51,106 nucleotides of DNA from CAXTSE01 sp035554115 (GTDB lineage: Bacteria; Actinomycetota; Actinomycetes; Actinomycetales; Microbacteriaceae), in NCBI GenBank assembly GCA_035554115.1, contig DATMIW010000042.1:1-51106 (forward strand). The letters are read 5' to 3'. The notes under the pieces are model-generated. The model did not search any database. It was not told the DNA's origin and saw only the letters and a list, made by a program, of their open reading frames with translations. A program made the position numbers and the translations under genes. Below are positions 25,530 through 33,631 of the stretch, in pieces (within the stretch, counting starts at the first letter, position 1; each line of letters opens with the position of its first letter).

Positions 25530-26254
25530 GCACCGTGGTTCGCCCGCTCGCCGAACTCGTCGATCCTGGCTGGGCTCGCGCGCTGCAGCCCGAAGAAGCT
25601 CAGATCGCGCATATGGGCGACTTCTTGCGCGCAGAAACCACTGCCGGGCGACGGTATCTCCCTGCCGGCAACCGCGTGCTGCGGGCCTTCCAGGCGCCCT
25701 TCGACAAGGTGCGGGTGCTGATTGTCGGTCAAGACCCCTACCCGACGCCGGGTCATGCCGTGGGGTTGTCGTTCTCTGTCGACCCCACCGTCCGCCCAAT
25801 CCCACGAAGTCTGCAGAACATCTATACCGAGCTGCACGACGACCTGGGAATCAACATGCCACGTCACGGGGATCTGTCCGCCTGGGCGCAGCAGGGGGTT
25901 CTTCTGCTCAACCGCGTGCTCACAGTGCAGGCGGGGATCGCGGGGTCGCACCGGGGTCGTGGCTGGGAGTCCGTCACCGAGACCGCGATCCGGGCGCTTG
26001 CCGCGCGCCCGGCTCCGCTCGTCGCGATTCTGTGGGGGAGGGATGCCGGAACCCTCGCATCGCTGCTGGGCGACACGCCGATCATCGCCTCGGCGCATCC
26101 GAGCCCCCTGTCGGCTCGCTCAGGGTTCTTCGGCTCGCGGCCGTTCAGCCGCGCGAACGCTGCCCTGGTGGAGGCGGGGGCATCGCCGATCGACTGGGCT
26201 CTGCCCGAGCACCCCGAAGCCCCCCACCCCGAAGCAGAGATGCCCGGCGCGTAG
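25526..26254 (+). CDS. ung: Uracil-DNA glycosylase (family 1)
   Basis: A base-excision repair enzyme that removes uracil from DNA. The 242-residue protein has the catalytic water-activating motif GQDPYPTPGHAVGLSFSV and the C-terminal HPSPLSARSGFFGSRPFS, whose first His is catalytic. LLLNRVLTVQAG and LWGRDAG are further family blocks. The C-terminal tail (HPEAPHPEAEMPGA) is a short Pro/Glu repeat not needed for the fold. The ATG overlaps the SDR stop, giving translational coupling, although the two functions are unrelated. Length and motifs indicate a complete, active enzyme. Confidence 0.95.
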   Translation: MSTVVRPLAELVDPGWARALQPEEAQIAHMGDFLRAETTAGRRYLPAGNRVLRAFQAPFDKVRVLIVGQDPYPTPGHAVGLSFSVDPTVRPIPRSLQNIYTELHDDLGINMPRHGDLSAWAQQGVLLLNRVLTVQAGIAGSHRGRGWESVTETAIRALAARPAPLVAILWGRDAGTLASLLGDTPIIASAHPSPLSARSGFFGSRPFSRANAALVEAGASPIDWALPEHPEAPHPEAEMPGA

Positions 26255-26265
26255 GATTTCGGCAA

Positions 26266-26844
26266 ATGCTCGAAGAGGAATACAACCCACGGCGCAAGCT
26301 CCCCGCGCATCTGCGCGCCCCGCGGCCCGCAGAGCCAGGCTTCGCATTCGAGATTCGGGATGCGACGGACGCAGACATTCCCCACATCCGTGCCATCTAC
26401 AACCACTACGTCCTCAATTCGACGGTGACCTTCGACGAGAAGCCGAAGACCCACGCCGCGATGCTGGCCGCCTTGCACGCCACCAACAAACGTGGCTTTC
26501 CGTGGCTGGTCGCAGTGAGCCCGCGTGGTGAGGTGCTCGGCTACGCAACGGTGACGCCGTGGAAGAGCAAGGCCGCATATCGCTACACGGTCGAGAACTC
26601 GATCTACCTGGGGCCTGCTGCCACAGGGAAGGGTCTGGGGCGGGCCCTTATGTCAGAGCTGCTGCTTCGAGCGAAGGCGGCGGGGATTCGCGAGGTGATA
26701 GCCGTCATCGCGGATCGCGGCGCCGAGGCGTCAATTGCGATGCACGAAAGCTTCGGGTTCACGAAGCAGGGACATATGGGGCGGGTTGGCTTCAAATTCG
26801 GCCGCTCGCTCGGCACGGTGTTCATGCAGAAAAGTCTGAGCTAG
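26266..26844 (+). CDS. GNAT N-acetyltransferase (phosphinothricin acetyltransferase-like)
   Basis: A 192-residue acetyl-CoA-dependent N-acetyltransferase. The GNAT fold begins near residue 27 (FEIRDATDADIPHIRAIYNH), with the substrate-side motif STVTFDEKPKTHA and the acetyl-CoA loop LGPAATGKGLGRALMSELL. The C-terminal block SFGFTKQGHMGRVGFKFGR is typical of the Pat/YncA group, which acetylates methionine sulfoximine, phosphinothricin or similar amino acids. The N-terminal 25 residues (NPRRKLPAHLRAPRPAEP) are an extension. It starts 11 bases after ung in the same direction. The natural substrate is not known. Confidence 0.88.
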   Translation: MLEEEYNPRRKLPAHLRAPRPAEPGFAFEIRDATDADIPHIRAIYNHYVLNSTVTFDEKPKTHAAMLAALHATNKRGFPWLVAVSPRGEVLGYATVTPWKSKAAYRYTVENSIYLGPAATGKGLGRALMSELLLRAKAAGIREVIAVIADRGAEASIAMHESFGFTKQGHMGRVGFKFGRSLGTVFMQKSLS

Positions 26845-26855
26845 AGACGCGACGC

Positions 26856-28271
26856 GTGGCTTTCGAACTGCATCACCTCACCGCCCTTGAGCAGCTCGAA
26901 TGGCTGCGTCGCGGCGATATCAGCCCGCGCGACCTGGTTGTGCACTACCTGGATCGCATCGAGCGCCTGGATGGCGAGCTGGGGGCGTTCGTCACGGTGA
27001 CCGCCGAAGCTGCCCTGGACCGGGCGGATCACATGAGCGCCACATCACATGCGGCGATCCTCTGGGGCCTGCCGTTTGCCGATAAGGACCTCACGGCGCG
27101 GGCAGGGGTGCGCACGAGCTACGGGTCGCGGATCTTCGCCGACAATGTGCCTGAGGTCAGCGACGAGCTGGCGACAGTTCTCGACGACGCGGGCGGCATC
27201 AGCCTCGGTAAGACGGCGACCCCCGAGTTCGGGTTGCCGAGCTACACCGAACCCCTCGCCGGTTCGCCGGCCCGAACCCCCTACGACCTCACGCGTGGGT
27301 CCGGTGGCTCAAGCGGGGGTGCAGCCGTCGCGGTGGCGGCTGGACTGCTTCCGCTGGCTCCCGGATCAGATGGCGGTGGGTCGATCCGCATTCCCGCTGC
27401 CTCAACCGGACTCGTGGGCCTCAAACCATCGCGCGGGCGGATTCCTGCGGGAACGGGCTTCCTCGGGCTCGCTGGGCTCGCGGTTCCCGGGCCCCTCGCA
27501 CGCACAGTTGCCGACGCGTCACTCCTGCTCGACGCCCTGGTGGCGTTCCCCCGCTATGACTTCGCCACCGCCGCGCCGAGCTGGGACGGCGGAGCCTACC
27601 TCAATGCGGCGGTTCGCGGCGAGGGCCGCTTTCAGATCGGGGTCACGACATGGTCGCCGTGGCAGAGCGGCTACGACATTGAGCTCGGTGCCGAGGCGCG
27701 CGCGGCGTTCGACCTCGCGGTGCGTGAGCTGGATGCCCTGGGCCACGGTCTCGAGCAGGCCGACATTGGCGAGGAGCCCGGGTACGCCACCGCATTCCGC
27801 ACCATCTGGCAGGGGGGTGCCGCCGGCATCCCGATCTCAGATGAGCAGCTCACGGGCGTCGAGCCGCTCACCCGGTGGCTGATTGAAAGAGGTCGCGCCG
27901 TGAGTGCACGCGACCTCGCCGCAGCGCTTCAGTGGCTGACGGGATTCGAGCGTCGCATCATCGGCCAGCTCGCCACATTCGATGCGGTGCTCACCCCGGC
28001 ACTCGCGCTGACGCCGCGCCCGATCGGCTGGTACGACTCCGAGGACCCGGAGCGCAACTTTGCGCAGCAGGTGCAGTTCACGCCCTATACGAGCTTCGCG
28101 AATGTGGCCGGACTTCCGGCGATAGTCCTACCGATGTCGGTCACCGATGAGGGACTACCCATGGGTGTGCAACTCGTCGGACGACCGGGTGGGGAGCATG
28201 TGCTCCTCGCCATTGGTGCGCAGCTCGAGAGGCGAGTCGGCTGGCAGCGGCGGCATCCGCCACACTGGTAG
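26856..28271 (+). CDS. Amidase (amidase-signature family)
   Basis: A hydrolase of the amidase signature superfamily, 471 residues. The Ser-cisSer-Lys triad is intact: Lys in PFADKDLTARAG, cis-Ser in GSDGGGSIRIPAAST, and the nucleophile region RGSGGSSGGAAVAVAAGLL. The family includes acetamidases, aryl-acylamidases, allophanate hydrolase and GatA. No gatB or gatC lies nearby, so I do not call it GatA. The start is GTG 26856, placed 11 bases after the GNAT stop. Longer frames would overlap the GNAT gene throughout. A weak GAGACG precedes it. It is the last gene of a rightward run SDR-ung-GNAT-amidase. Confidence 0.9.
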   Translation: MAFELHHLTALEQLEWLRRGDISPRDLVVHYLDRIERLDGELGAFVTVTAEAALDRADHMSATSHAAILWGLPFADKDLTARAGVRTSYGSRIFADNVPEVSDELATVLDDAGGISLGKTATPEFGLPSYTEPLAGSPARTPYDLTRGSGGSSGGAAVAVAAGLLPLAPGSDGGGSIRIPAASTGLVGLKPSRGRIPAGTGFLGLAGLAVPGPLARTVADASLLLDALVAFPRYDFATAAPSWDGGAYLNAAVRGEGRFQIGVTTWSPWQSGYDIELGAEARAAFDLAVRELDALGHGLEQADIGEEPGYATAFRTIWQGGAAGIPISDEQLTGVEPLTRWLIERGRAVSARDLAAALQWLTGFERRIIGQLATFDAVLTPALALTPRPIGWYDSEDPERNFAQQVQFTPYTSFANVAGLPAIVLPMSVTDEGLPMGVQLVGRPGGEHVLLAIGAQLERRVGWQRRHPPHW

Positions 28272-28291
28272 CAGCGGCTGCAATACGGAGG

Positions 28292-28321
28292 GTGACCTAT
28301 TAGGTAAGGCATGCCTATACT
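28292..28321 (+). promoter_or_regulatory. Iron-box promoter (DtxR/IdeR type) of SIP-domain gene
   Basis: A 19-bp sequence at 28300-28318 (TTAGGTAAGGCATGCCTAT) matches the DtxR/IdeR consensus TWAGGTWAGSCTWACCTWA at 16 of 19 positions. It spans the spacer of a promoter with a -10 hexamer TATACT (28316-28321) and a plausible -35 near 28292-28298 (GTGACCT). The -10 ends six bases before the ATG at 28328, which predicts a leaderless transcript. Iron-loaded repressor bound here would block polymerase directly. Confidence 0.8.
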
Positions 28322-28327
28322 GGTGGG

Positions 28328-28684
28328 ATGCTTCTCTCCGACCTCCTTCCCGCGACAATCGCCTGGCACCCCGCCGACGGCGATCTCGTTCTGCTGGCGG
28401 TTGTTGAATCCGACCTTGCTGTTGCCGAAACGGTTCTCGCCACCCTTCCCGCGAAGACTCGTGGTCAGGTATTCGTCGAGGTCGACTCCGTCCCCGAGGG
28501 CGCCACGCTTGCGGCGCCGGGGCGCGTGTGCGTCACCTGGTTGGGCCGCGACCGGGGGCAGAGCCTCCGGACGGCGGTTGAGGCGTGGATGGCCGAAATG
28601 CTGCCTGTGCAGGCCGACCGTGAGCACCGCGTATACGCCTGGATTTCCGGGCAGCCTGCGGCGCAGCTCGTCACCAGCAACTAG
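28328..28684 (+). CDS. Stand-alone SIP (siderophore-interacting protein) C-terminal domain
   Basis: A 118-residue protein that resembles only the C-terminal, NAD(P)H-binding half of siderophore-interacting proteins (SIP / ViuB-type ferric-siderophore reductases). Family-like blocks are AETVLATLPAKTRGQVFVEV, CVTWLGRDRGQ and VYAWISGQPAAQLVTS. The FAD-binding N-terminal barrel is missing, so it cannot be a complete reductase by itself. No remnant of it lies upstream, where an amidase gene ends at 28271. An iron box in its promoter supports a role in iron handling, perhaps with a separate FAD subunit. There is no independent ribosome-binding site; leaderless translation from ATG 28328 is likely. 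The function beyond this is inference. Confidence 0.75.
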   Translation: MLLSDLLPATIAWHPADGDLVLLAVVESDLAVAETVLATLPAKTRGQVFVEVDSVPEGATLAAPGRVCVTWLGRDRGQSLRTAVEAWMAEMLPVQADREHRVYAWISGQPAAQLVTSN

Positions 28685-28691
28685 TGCCGTT

Positions 28692-28707
28692 CGCGCCTAT
28701 CGGCGCG
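28692..28707. terminator. Short hairpin between convergent genes
   Basis: CGCGCC-TATC-GGCGCG forms a 6-bp stem between the stop of the SIP-domain gene and the stop of the convergent oxidoreductase gene, overlapping the latter. It could serve as a bidirectional terminator, but has no U-runs. Confidence 0.3.
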
Positions 28708-30115
28708 CGTCCTGCTCCAGCCAGCGCAACCAGACCTCGCTGAGCGTCGGATACGACGGCACCGCGTGCCACAAACGCGCGAGCGGAACCTCGCCCACAA
28801 TGGCAATCGTGGCCGCGTGCAGCATCTCGCCCACATCCGGCCCCACGAATGTTGCACCGATCAGCACATTGCGCTCATCATCGACAATTGCGCGTGCCCG
28901 GCCGACGTAGTCGTCACTGTGAACTGTGGCGCCTGCGAGAGCGGCGAGGTCGTAATCCAGAATCCGGATGCGGCGCCCGGCCTTCTCGGCCGCCTCAGCC
29001 GTAAGGCCCACCGACGCCACCTCGGGGTCGGTGAAGGTCACCTGCGGAACGCTGGCGGCATCCGCACTCGCCGTGTGGCGTCCCCACGGCGCATCATCGA
29101 CGCTCTGCCCGGCAGCGCGTGCCGCAATAACGGCTCCCGCCACTCGCGCCTGATATTTGCCCTGGTGCGTGAGCAGAGCACGATGGTTCGCATCGCCGAC
29201 CGCGTATAGCCAGTCGTACCCGGCAACTCGCATGGTGTCGTCGACCTCAAGCCATTCGCCGCCGCTTAGCCCGATCGTCTCGAGTCCCATGTCTCCGGTG
29301 CGGGGGACGCGACCCGTTGCGACGAGGACCTCTTCGGCGATCACCCGGTGTCCGTCGCTGAGGGTCAGCACGGCGTTCGAGGCTGTGCGATGCGCCTCGG
29401 TCGCCGTCACGCCCGAGCGGACGCTGACTCCCGAGCGTTCGAGAGCCGCACCGACAAGCTCGCCTGCGAACGGCTCGTTTCCGGCCAGCAGGCCCCCGCG
29501 GGAGATCAGCGTTACGCGCGTGCCGAAGCTCGCATAGGCGGTCGCCATTTCGACCCCTACGACACCGCCGCCCAGGATCGCCAACGATGCGGGGGCACGC
29601 GTCGCGCTCGTCGCATCCCGGCTTGACCACGCAGAAATGTCGGCAAGCCCGGGGATGTCCGGCATCAGAGGGGCGCTCCCGGTGCAGACCGCAACAGCGT
29701 GGCGCGCCGTCAGCTCAATTACGGAGCCGTCGGAACCGGTCACCTGCATACGCTTCACACCCGTGAATCGAGCGTGTCCGCGGATCAGATCGATGCCCGC
29801 TCCGGCGACCCACTCCGCCTGCCCGCTGTCGTCCATCCCGCCGGTGATTCGTGTGCGGCGGGCGAAGACGGCCGCCGGGTCCACACCTCCGGTGACGGCA
29901 CCTGCCGCGCCCTGGACGGATCGCGCGGCTCGCAACACGGAACCCGCCCGCAGCAGCGCCTTCGAGGGCATGCAGGCCCAGTAGGAGCACTCTCCGCCGA
30001 CGAGCTCCGCCTCGACTAGAGCCACCGTCATGCCGCCCTGGGTCGCGTAATCGGCGACATTCTCGCCGACGGTTCCTGCCCCGATCACGATTACGTCATA
30101 GTCACCTTGCGTCAT
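28697..30115 (-). CDS. FAD-dependent pyridine nucleotide-disulfide oxidoreductase
   Basis: A 472-residue flavoprotein of the lipoamide dehydrogenase / mercuric reductase / mycothione reductase group. The FAD-binding motif is VIVIGAGTVGENVADYA, the redox-active disulfide is GGECSYWACMPSKALL, the NAD(P) motif is ILGGGVVGVEMATAYASFG, and the second FAD block is YAVGDANHRALLTHQG. The C-terminal dimerisation domain ends VPSYPTLSEVW. In lipoamide dehydrogenase and glutathione reductase this position reads HPT with a catalytic His; here it is Tyr. It is therefore unlikely to be a classical lipoamide dehydrogenase. The protein may reduce quinones, metals or another small disulfide. The start at ATG 30115 begins directly before the FAD motif; no ribosome-binding site is seen, so it may be leaderless. 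Confidence 0.9.
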   Translation of the reverse strand: MTQGDYDVIVIGAGTVGENVADYATQGGMTVALVEAELVGGECSYWACMPSKALLRAGSVLRAARSVQGAAGAVTGGVDPAAVFARRTRITGGMDDSGQAEWVAGAGIDLIRGHARFTGVKRMQVTGSDGSVIELTARHAVAVCTGSAPLMPDIPGLADISAWSSRDATSATRAPASLAILGGGVVGVEMATAYASFGTRVTLISRGGLLAGNEPFAGELVGAALERSGVSVRSGVTATEAHRTASNAVLTLSDGHRVIAEEVLVATGRVPRTGDMGLETIGLSGGEWLEVDDTMRVAGYDWLYAVGDANHRALLTHQGKYQARVAGAVIAARAAGQSVDDAPWGRHTASADAASVPQVTFTDPEVASVGLTAEAAEKAGRRIRILDYDLAALAGATVHSDDYVGRARAIVDDERNVLIGATFVGPDVGEMLHAATIAIVGEVPLARLWHAVPSYPTLSEVWLRWLEQDARR

Positions 30116-30188
30116 GGTGCGAGAGTACGCCGCGAGCTGGTGTGTGCGGCATCCGATACATTCGCAGCAGACCCCGAAATGGAGCCTC

Positions 30189-30788
30189 GTGCACACACGC
30201 ATCCTTCCTCTGGCCGCTGCTGCTCTCGTCTCTGCAACTCTTCTCAGCTCATGCTCTTTCTCGCTGTCGCCTCAGGTGCCGCGCGTGGCTGCGGACGAGG
30301 TGGCATCAGTCGCTGAAGACAAGCTCGAGGACCAGGTGGGCAGTCGCCCCGATATCTCCTGTGGATCTGACGACATTCGGGCCGAGGTGGGTCGGACGCA
30401 CACCTGCCTATTGACAGACCCCGCCACCGGTCTCGAATTCGATGTGAAGATCACCTTCACCGAGGTCACCGGCTCTCGCTACGAATTCGACGTCAAAGTT
30501 GCCGAGATAGCCAACAACGCACCGGAGGCCACGGCGGAGCCGAAGGACGGCACAACGCCGCAGGTGACTGGCGAGCAAATCGCCAGCCTCGTCGTGCAGG
30601 CCCTAGCCCCGCAGCTGGGCTATCCACCCGCCGTAAGCTGCGCCGAGCAGACCGTGGACATCATTGTCGACACCACCACCTCATGTGCCTACGTCGACGA
30701 CGAAGGTGCCACACAGAAGGTGGAGGTCACCGTCACTTCGTACGACGCGTCGACAGGTAGGTACCGGATCAGCGCGGACCTGGTGTAG
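30189..30788 (+). CDS. Lipoprotein with two DUF4333-like units
   Basis: A 199-residue secreted lipoprotein. The signal peptide (LAAAALVSATLLSSC) ends in a lipobox with Cys22. Two similar units follow, each about 75 residues and each with a Cys pair: ISCGSDDIRAEVGRTHTC in the first and VSCAEQTVDIIVDTTTSC in the second. Each is followed by an FDVKITFTEV- or VEVTVTSYDA-like strand. This matches DUF4333, a small domain frequent in actinobacterial lipoproteins; its function is unknown. GTG 30189 with GGAG four bases upstream gives a clean signal peptide and is preferred to the longer frame at 30114. The 3' end overlaps the convergent arginase-family gene by 20 bases. Confidence 0.82.
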   Translation: MHTRILPLAAAALVSATLLSSCSFSLSPQVPRVAADEVASVAEDKLEDQVGSRPDISCGSDDIRAEVGRTHTCLLTDPATGLEFDVKITFTEVTGSRYEFDVKVAEIANNAPEATAEPKDGTTPQVTGEQIASLVVQALAPQLGYPPAVSCAEQTVDIIVDTTTSCAYVDDEGATQKVEVTVTSYDASTGRYRISADLV

Positions 30789-31599
30789 TCGAGAGCACCC
30801 CCACCAGTCGGAGGAGGGTTGACGCGTCATTCACGCGCCCTTCCTCGGATCTCGGCGCATATCCGGCAATTGTGGCCCCGGCCAACGGGAGGCTCGTGAC
30901 GAGAGAGCGGATCGCAGCGATCAGCGCGTCAGCCGTCAGTCCGAACGGCTCCGGATCGAGCAGGCCGTCCAGTTCGGCGGGATCCAGAACGTCCAGGTCG
31001 ACATGCACATAGACGGATTTCGCACCGCTTCCCGTCACGGCGTCAACGAGCGCCGAAGGATCGGCCAGCTCATCGACAGTGAGTGCCCGCACGCCGTGCG
31101 CGTCGGCGAAGGCACGTTCCTCGGCGTCCCACGATCGGGCTCCGGCCACTACGACGTGCGACGCGGGGACGATGTCCGCGTCAATGAGGTCACGCAGAAC
31201 CATTCCCGCGAAGGCGCCCGATGGTGAGTGCGCTGGGGAGTTGAGATCGGGATGCGCGTCCAACCACACAAGCGCCATCCCGCCTTCCTCCCCGGCAACC
31301 GCCTCACGCGCCGCGTGACCGACAGCCGCCGTCGACACGGCGCAGTCGCCGCCGATCGTGATGACAGGCCCCTCCATGTCGCCCAAGGTGTCCCCCAGGC
31401 GTTCGCGGATGAGCTGCAGTGAGCTGAACCGCGAAATGCCGGTGCCCGCGTCGTCGCCCGCTTCAAGAGGAACGGTTACCGTCTGGGTGCGGGCACGGGG
31501 CAGATCGTCAAGAATCGCACGCGCTCCTTCGGCGTGCGCCATTGCGCGAGCCGACGGAGAACCCTGCCACTGCGGTACGACGACAAAGCTGACGGCCAT
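30769..31599 (-). CDS. Arginase-family hydrolase with altered metal motif
   Basis: A 276-residue protein of the ureohydrolase fold (arginase, agmatinase, formimidoylglutamase). Two metal motifs are intact: WLDAHPDLNSP (DAHxD) and HVDLDVLDPAELDG (DxD). The first motif, normally GGDHS with His as a manganese ligand, reads TIGGDCAVST, so Cys replaces His. The usual C-terminal Glu block (EVNP-like) is also absent; GATIAGYAPRSEE stands there. It may bind one metal or a different one, or act on another guanidino or amide substrate. It is located between a DUF4333 lipoprotein and pckG. It starts 114 bases downstream of pckG in the same direction, behind a compound hairpin. The substrate is unknown. 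Confidence 0.82.
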   Translation of the reverse strand: MAVSFVVVPQWQGSPSARAMAHAEGARAILDDLPRARTQTVTVPLEAGDDAGTGISRFSSLQLIRERLGDTLGDMEGPVITIGGDCAVSTAAVGHAAREAVAGEEGGMALVWLDAHPDLNSPAHSPSGAFAGMVLRDLIDADIVPASHVVVAGARSWDAEERAFADAHGVRALTVDELADPSALVDAVTGSGAKSVYVHVDLDVLDPAELDGLLDPEPFGLTADALIAAIRSLVTSLPLAGATIAGYAPRSEEGRVNDASTLLRLVGVLSTTPGPR

Positions 31600-31638
31600 A
31601 GCGAAACGCTAGCGCGCTCTCGGCGCCGTCGACCCCGT

Positions 31639-31695
31639 GCCGCCGAAATTGGTGGGCACCGCCAAGGATTCGGCGACGCTCACCCCTTCGGCGGC
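31639..31695 (-). terminator. Compound hairpin between pckG and arginase-family gene
   Basis: A nested structure: outer 9-bp perfect stem (GCCGCCGAA 31639-31647 / TTCGGCGGC 31687-31695), a middle 7-bp stem with one mismatch or G-U pair (GGTGGGC / GCTCACC), and an inner CGCC/GGCG. It lies 19 bases past the pckG stop. It is probably a terminator or RNA-stabilising element for pckG; no U-tract follows. Confidence 0.6.
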
Positions 31696-31713
31696 GTAGG
31701 AGGCATGCGTCAG

Positions 31714-33612
31714 CTATTCTTGTGCGGCCCGCATGCGCTCGCGCAGGATCTCAAGCTGACTGCTGACGGCACCGGGAAGCCGGTCGCCGAACCCCTCGAA
31801 GAACGCCTGAGCATCGTCAGCTTCGGCCAGATGAGCTGCAGGATCGATCGCGAACAGCTGCTGCCAGTCGCTCTCGGTCACGTCCGTGCCCTCGAGGTCG
31901 ATGGAGTCCGGGGTCGGAAGCCAGCCGAGCGGGCTGTCGACGGCCGTCGCACGGCCTTCGACGCGATCCATGATCCAGGCGAGAACGCGGCCGTTGTCGC
32001 CGAATCCGGGCCAAAGGAACGAGCCGTCTTCGCCCTTGCGGAACCAGTTGACCTGGAAGATGCGCGGCACGCCGCCCGTCGCGCGAAGGCCAGCACCCAC
32101 ATCGAGCCAGTGCTGCCAGTGATCGGCCATGTTGTAGCCGCAGAACGGCAGCATCGCGAACGGGTCGCGTCGAAGCTCGCCGACCGTGCCCTCGGCCGCG
32201 GCCGTGCGCTCAGACGAAATCGTCGCGCCGATGAAAACGCCGTGCTCCCAGTCGCGGGCTTCGGCGACGAGCGGCACATTCGTAGCGCGGCGACCACCGA
32301 AGATGATGGCGTCGATGACAACGCCCTCCGGGTCGTCCCAGTCGTCGGAGATGCTCGGTGCCTGCGAGGCCGCGACGGTGAACCGCGAGTTCGGGTGCGC
32401 GGCCAGACGTCCGGAGTCCGGGGTCCAGTCTTCGCCGCGCCAGTCGATCAGGTGGTCGGGTGCCTTGTCGGTCAGACCTTCCCACCACACATCACCGTCA
32501 TCGCGAAGCGCGACGTTGGTGAACATCGTGTTGCCCCACAGGGTTTGGATCGCTGTCGCGTTGGTCGTCGGGCTAGTGCCCGGAGCGACGCCGAAGAAGC
32601 CGGCTTCGGGGTTGATCGCGCGCAGCTTGCCGTCTGGCCCCGGCGCGAGCCAGGCGATGTCGTCGCCGATGGTCTCGACCTTCCAGCCGGGAATCGTCGG
32701 CCGCAGCATGGCAAAGTTCGTCTTGCCGCAGGCGCTCGGGAACGCCGCTGCCGCGTGGAACACGCGACCGCGCGGGTTCGTGACCTTGAGGAGCAGCATG
32801 TGCTCGGCGAGCCAGCCTTCATCGCGGGCGATGACGCTCGCAATACGCAGGGCGAAAGCCTTCTTGGCCAGGATCGCGTTGCCGCCGTACGCGGATCCGT
32901 ACGACCAGATCTCCCGGGTCTCGGGGAAGTGGCTGATGTACTTCTCCGAGTTGCAGGGCCACGGCACATCCACGTCTCCGGGGGCCAACGGCGCTCCCAC
33001 GGTGTGCGCTGCGGGCACCCATTCGGTGTCGGGCCCAATCTGGGCAAGTGCCTCGGCACCCATGCGGGTCATGACGCCCATGCTCACCACGACGTAGGGC
33101 GAGTCGGTAACCTGCACGCCAATACGCGCGAGCGGGCTTCCGATCGGACCCATCGAGAAGGGAACGACGTACATCGTGCGACCACGCATCGCGCCTGTGA
33201 AGAGGGTCTGAAGCGTCTCGCGCATTTCGGCGGGCGGGCGCCAATTGTTGGTGGGACCGGCCTCGTCTTCGTCTTCTGAGCAGATAAAGGTGCGGGCTTC
33301 GACGCGTGCGACATCGTCGGGGTCGCTGCGGGCCAGGAAGCTGTAGGGGCGGTGCTCGGGGTTGAGGCGCACGATGGTGCCCTGCTCGACGAGAAGGCGA
33401 AGCAGGCCGTCTTGCTCAGCTCGCGAGCCATCGCACCACACCACGGTGTCGGGCGTTGTCAGATGCGCCATTTTTTCCACCCAGGCGACAACCCTCGGGT
33501 CGGTGCCCTCGGGCGCAAGAGCCCAGCTGGAGTCGTGGACGGGAGCCGCATCCTCTTCGGCAGGGGGAGTCCATGACGCCGTGCTTGCCGTGGCGCTACC
33601 AGTAATCGTCAT
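31714..33612 (-). CDS. pckG: Phosphoenolpyruvate carboxykinase (GTP)
   Basis: The GTP-dependent enzyme that interconverts oxaloacetate and phosphoenolpyruvate for gluconeogenesis and anaplerotic balance. The 632-residue protein has the catalytic P-loop FPSACGKTNFAML with the reactive Cys, the metal-binding segment WKVETIGDDIAWLAPG, and the guanine-nucleotide side motifs FFGVAPGTSPTTNATAI and FPLVAEARDW-like VPLVAEARDWEHGVF. The start ATG is preceded by the strong AGGAGG at four bases. It diverges from a RamB/PrpR-type regulator across about 110 bases with several inverted repeats, suggesting that regulator controls pckG. The family length is about 610 residues, so the N terminus is slightly extended by an Ala/Ser/Thr-rich stretch. 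Confidence 0.97.
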   Translation of the reverse strand: MTITGSATASTASWTPPAEEDAAPVHDSSWALAPEGTDPRVVAWVEKMAHLTTPDTVVWCDGSRAEQDGLLRLLVEQGTIVRLNPEHRPYSFLARSDPDDVARVEARTFICSEDEDEAGPTNNWRPPAEMRETLQTLFTGAMRGRTMYVVPFSMGPIGSPLARIGVQVTDSPYVVVSMGVMTRMGAEALAQIGPDTEWVPAAHTVGAPLAPGDVDVPWPCNSEKYISHFPETREIWSYGSAYGGNAILAKKAFALRIASVIARDEGWLAEHMLLLKVTNPRGRVFHAAAAFPSACGKTNFAMLRPTIPGWKVETIGDDIAWLAPGPDGKLRAINPEAGFFGVAPGTSPTTNATAIQTLWGNTMFTNVALRDDGDVWWEGLTDKAPDHLIDWRGEDWTPDSGRLAAHPNSRFTVAASQAPSISDDWDDPEGVVIDAIIFGGRRATNVPLVAEARDWEHGVFIGATISSERTAAAEGTVGELRRDPFAMLPFCGYNMADHWQHWLDVGAGLRATGGVPRIFQVNWFRKGEDGSFLWPGFGDNGRVLAWIMDRVEGRATAVDSPLGWLPTPDSIDLEGTDVTESDWQQLFAIDPAAHLAEADDAQAFFEGFGDRLPGAVSSQLEILRERMRAAQE

Positions 33613-33631
33613 GTTTCCTCCTGCAAAAGGG

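Noticed and set aside
26856..28271. Calling the amidase GatA
   Set aside because: No gatB or gatC lies nearby, and the sequence outside the triad region is not of GatA type as far as I can read it.
31534..33279. Long open frame of about 580 codons on the plus strand
   Set aside because: It is opposite pckG, which is unmistakable. The predicted protein has no family motifs.
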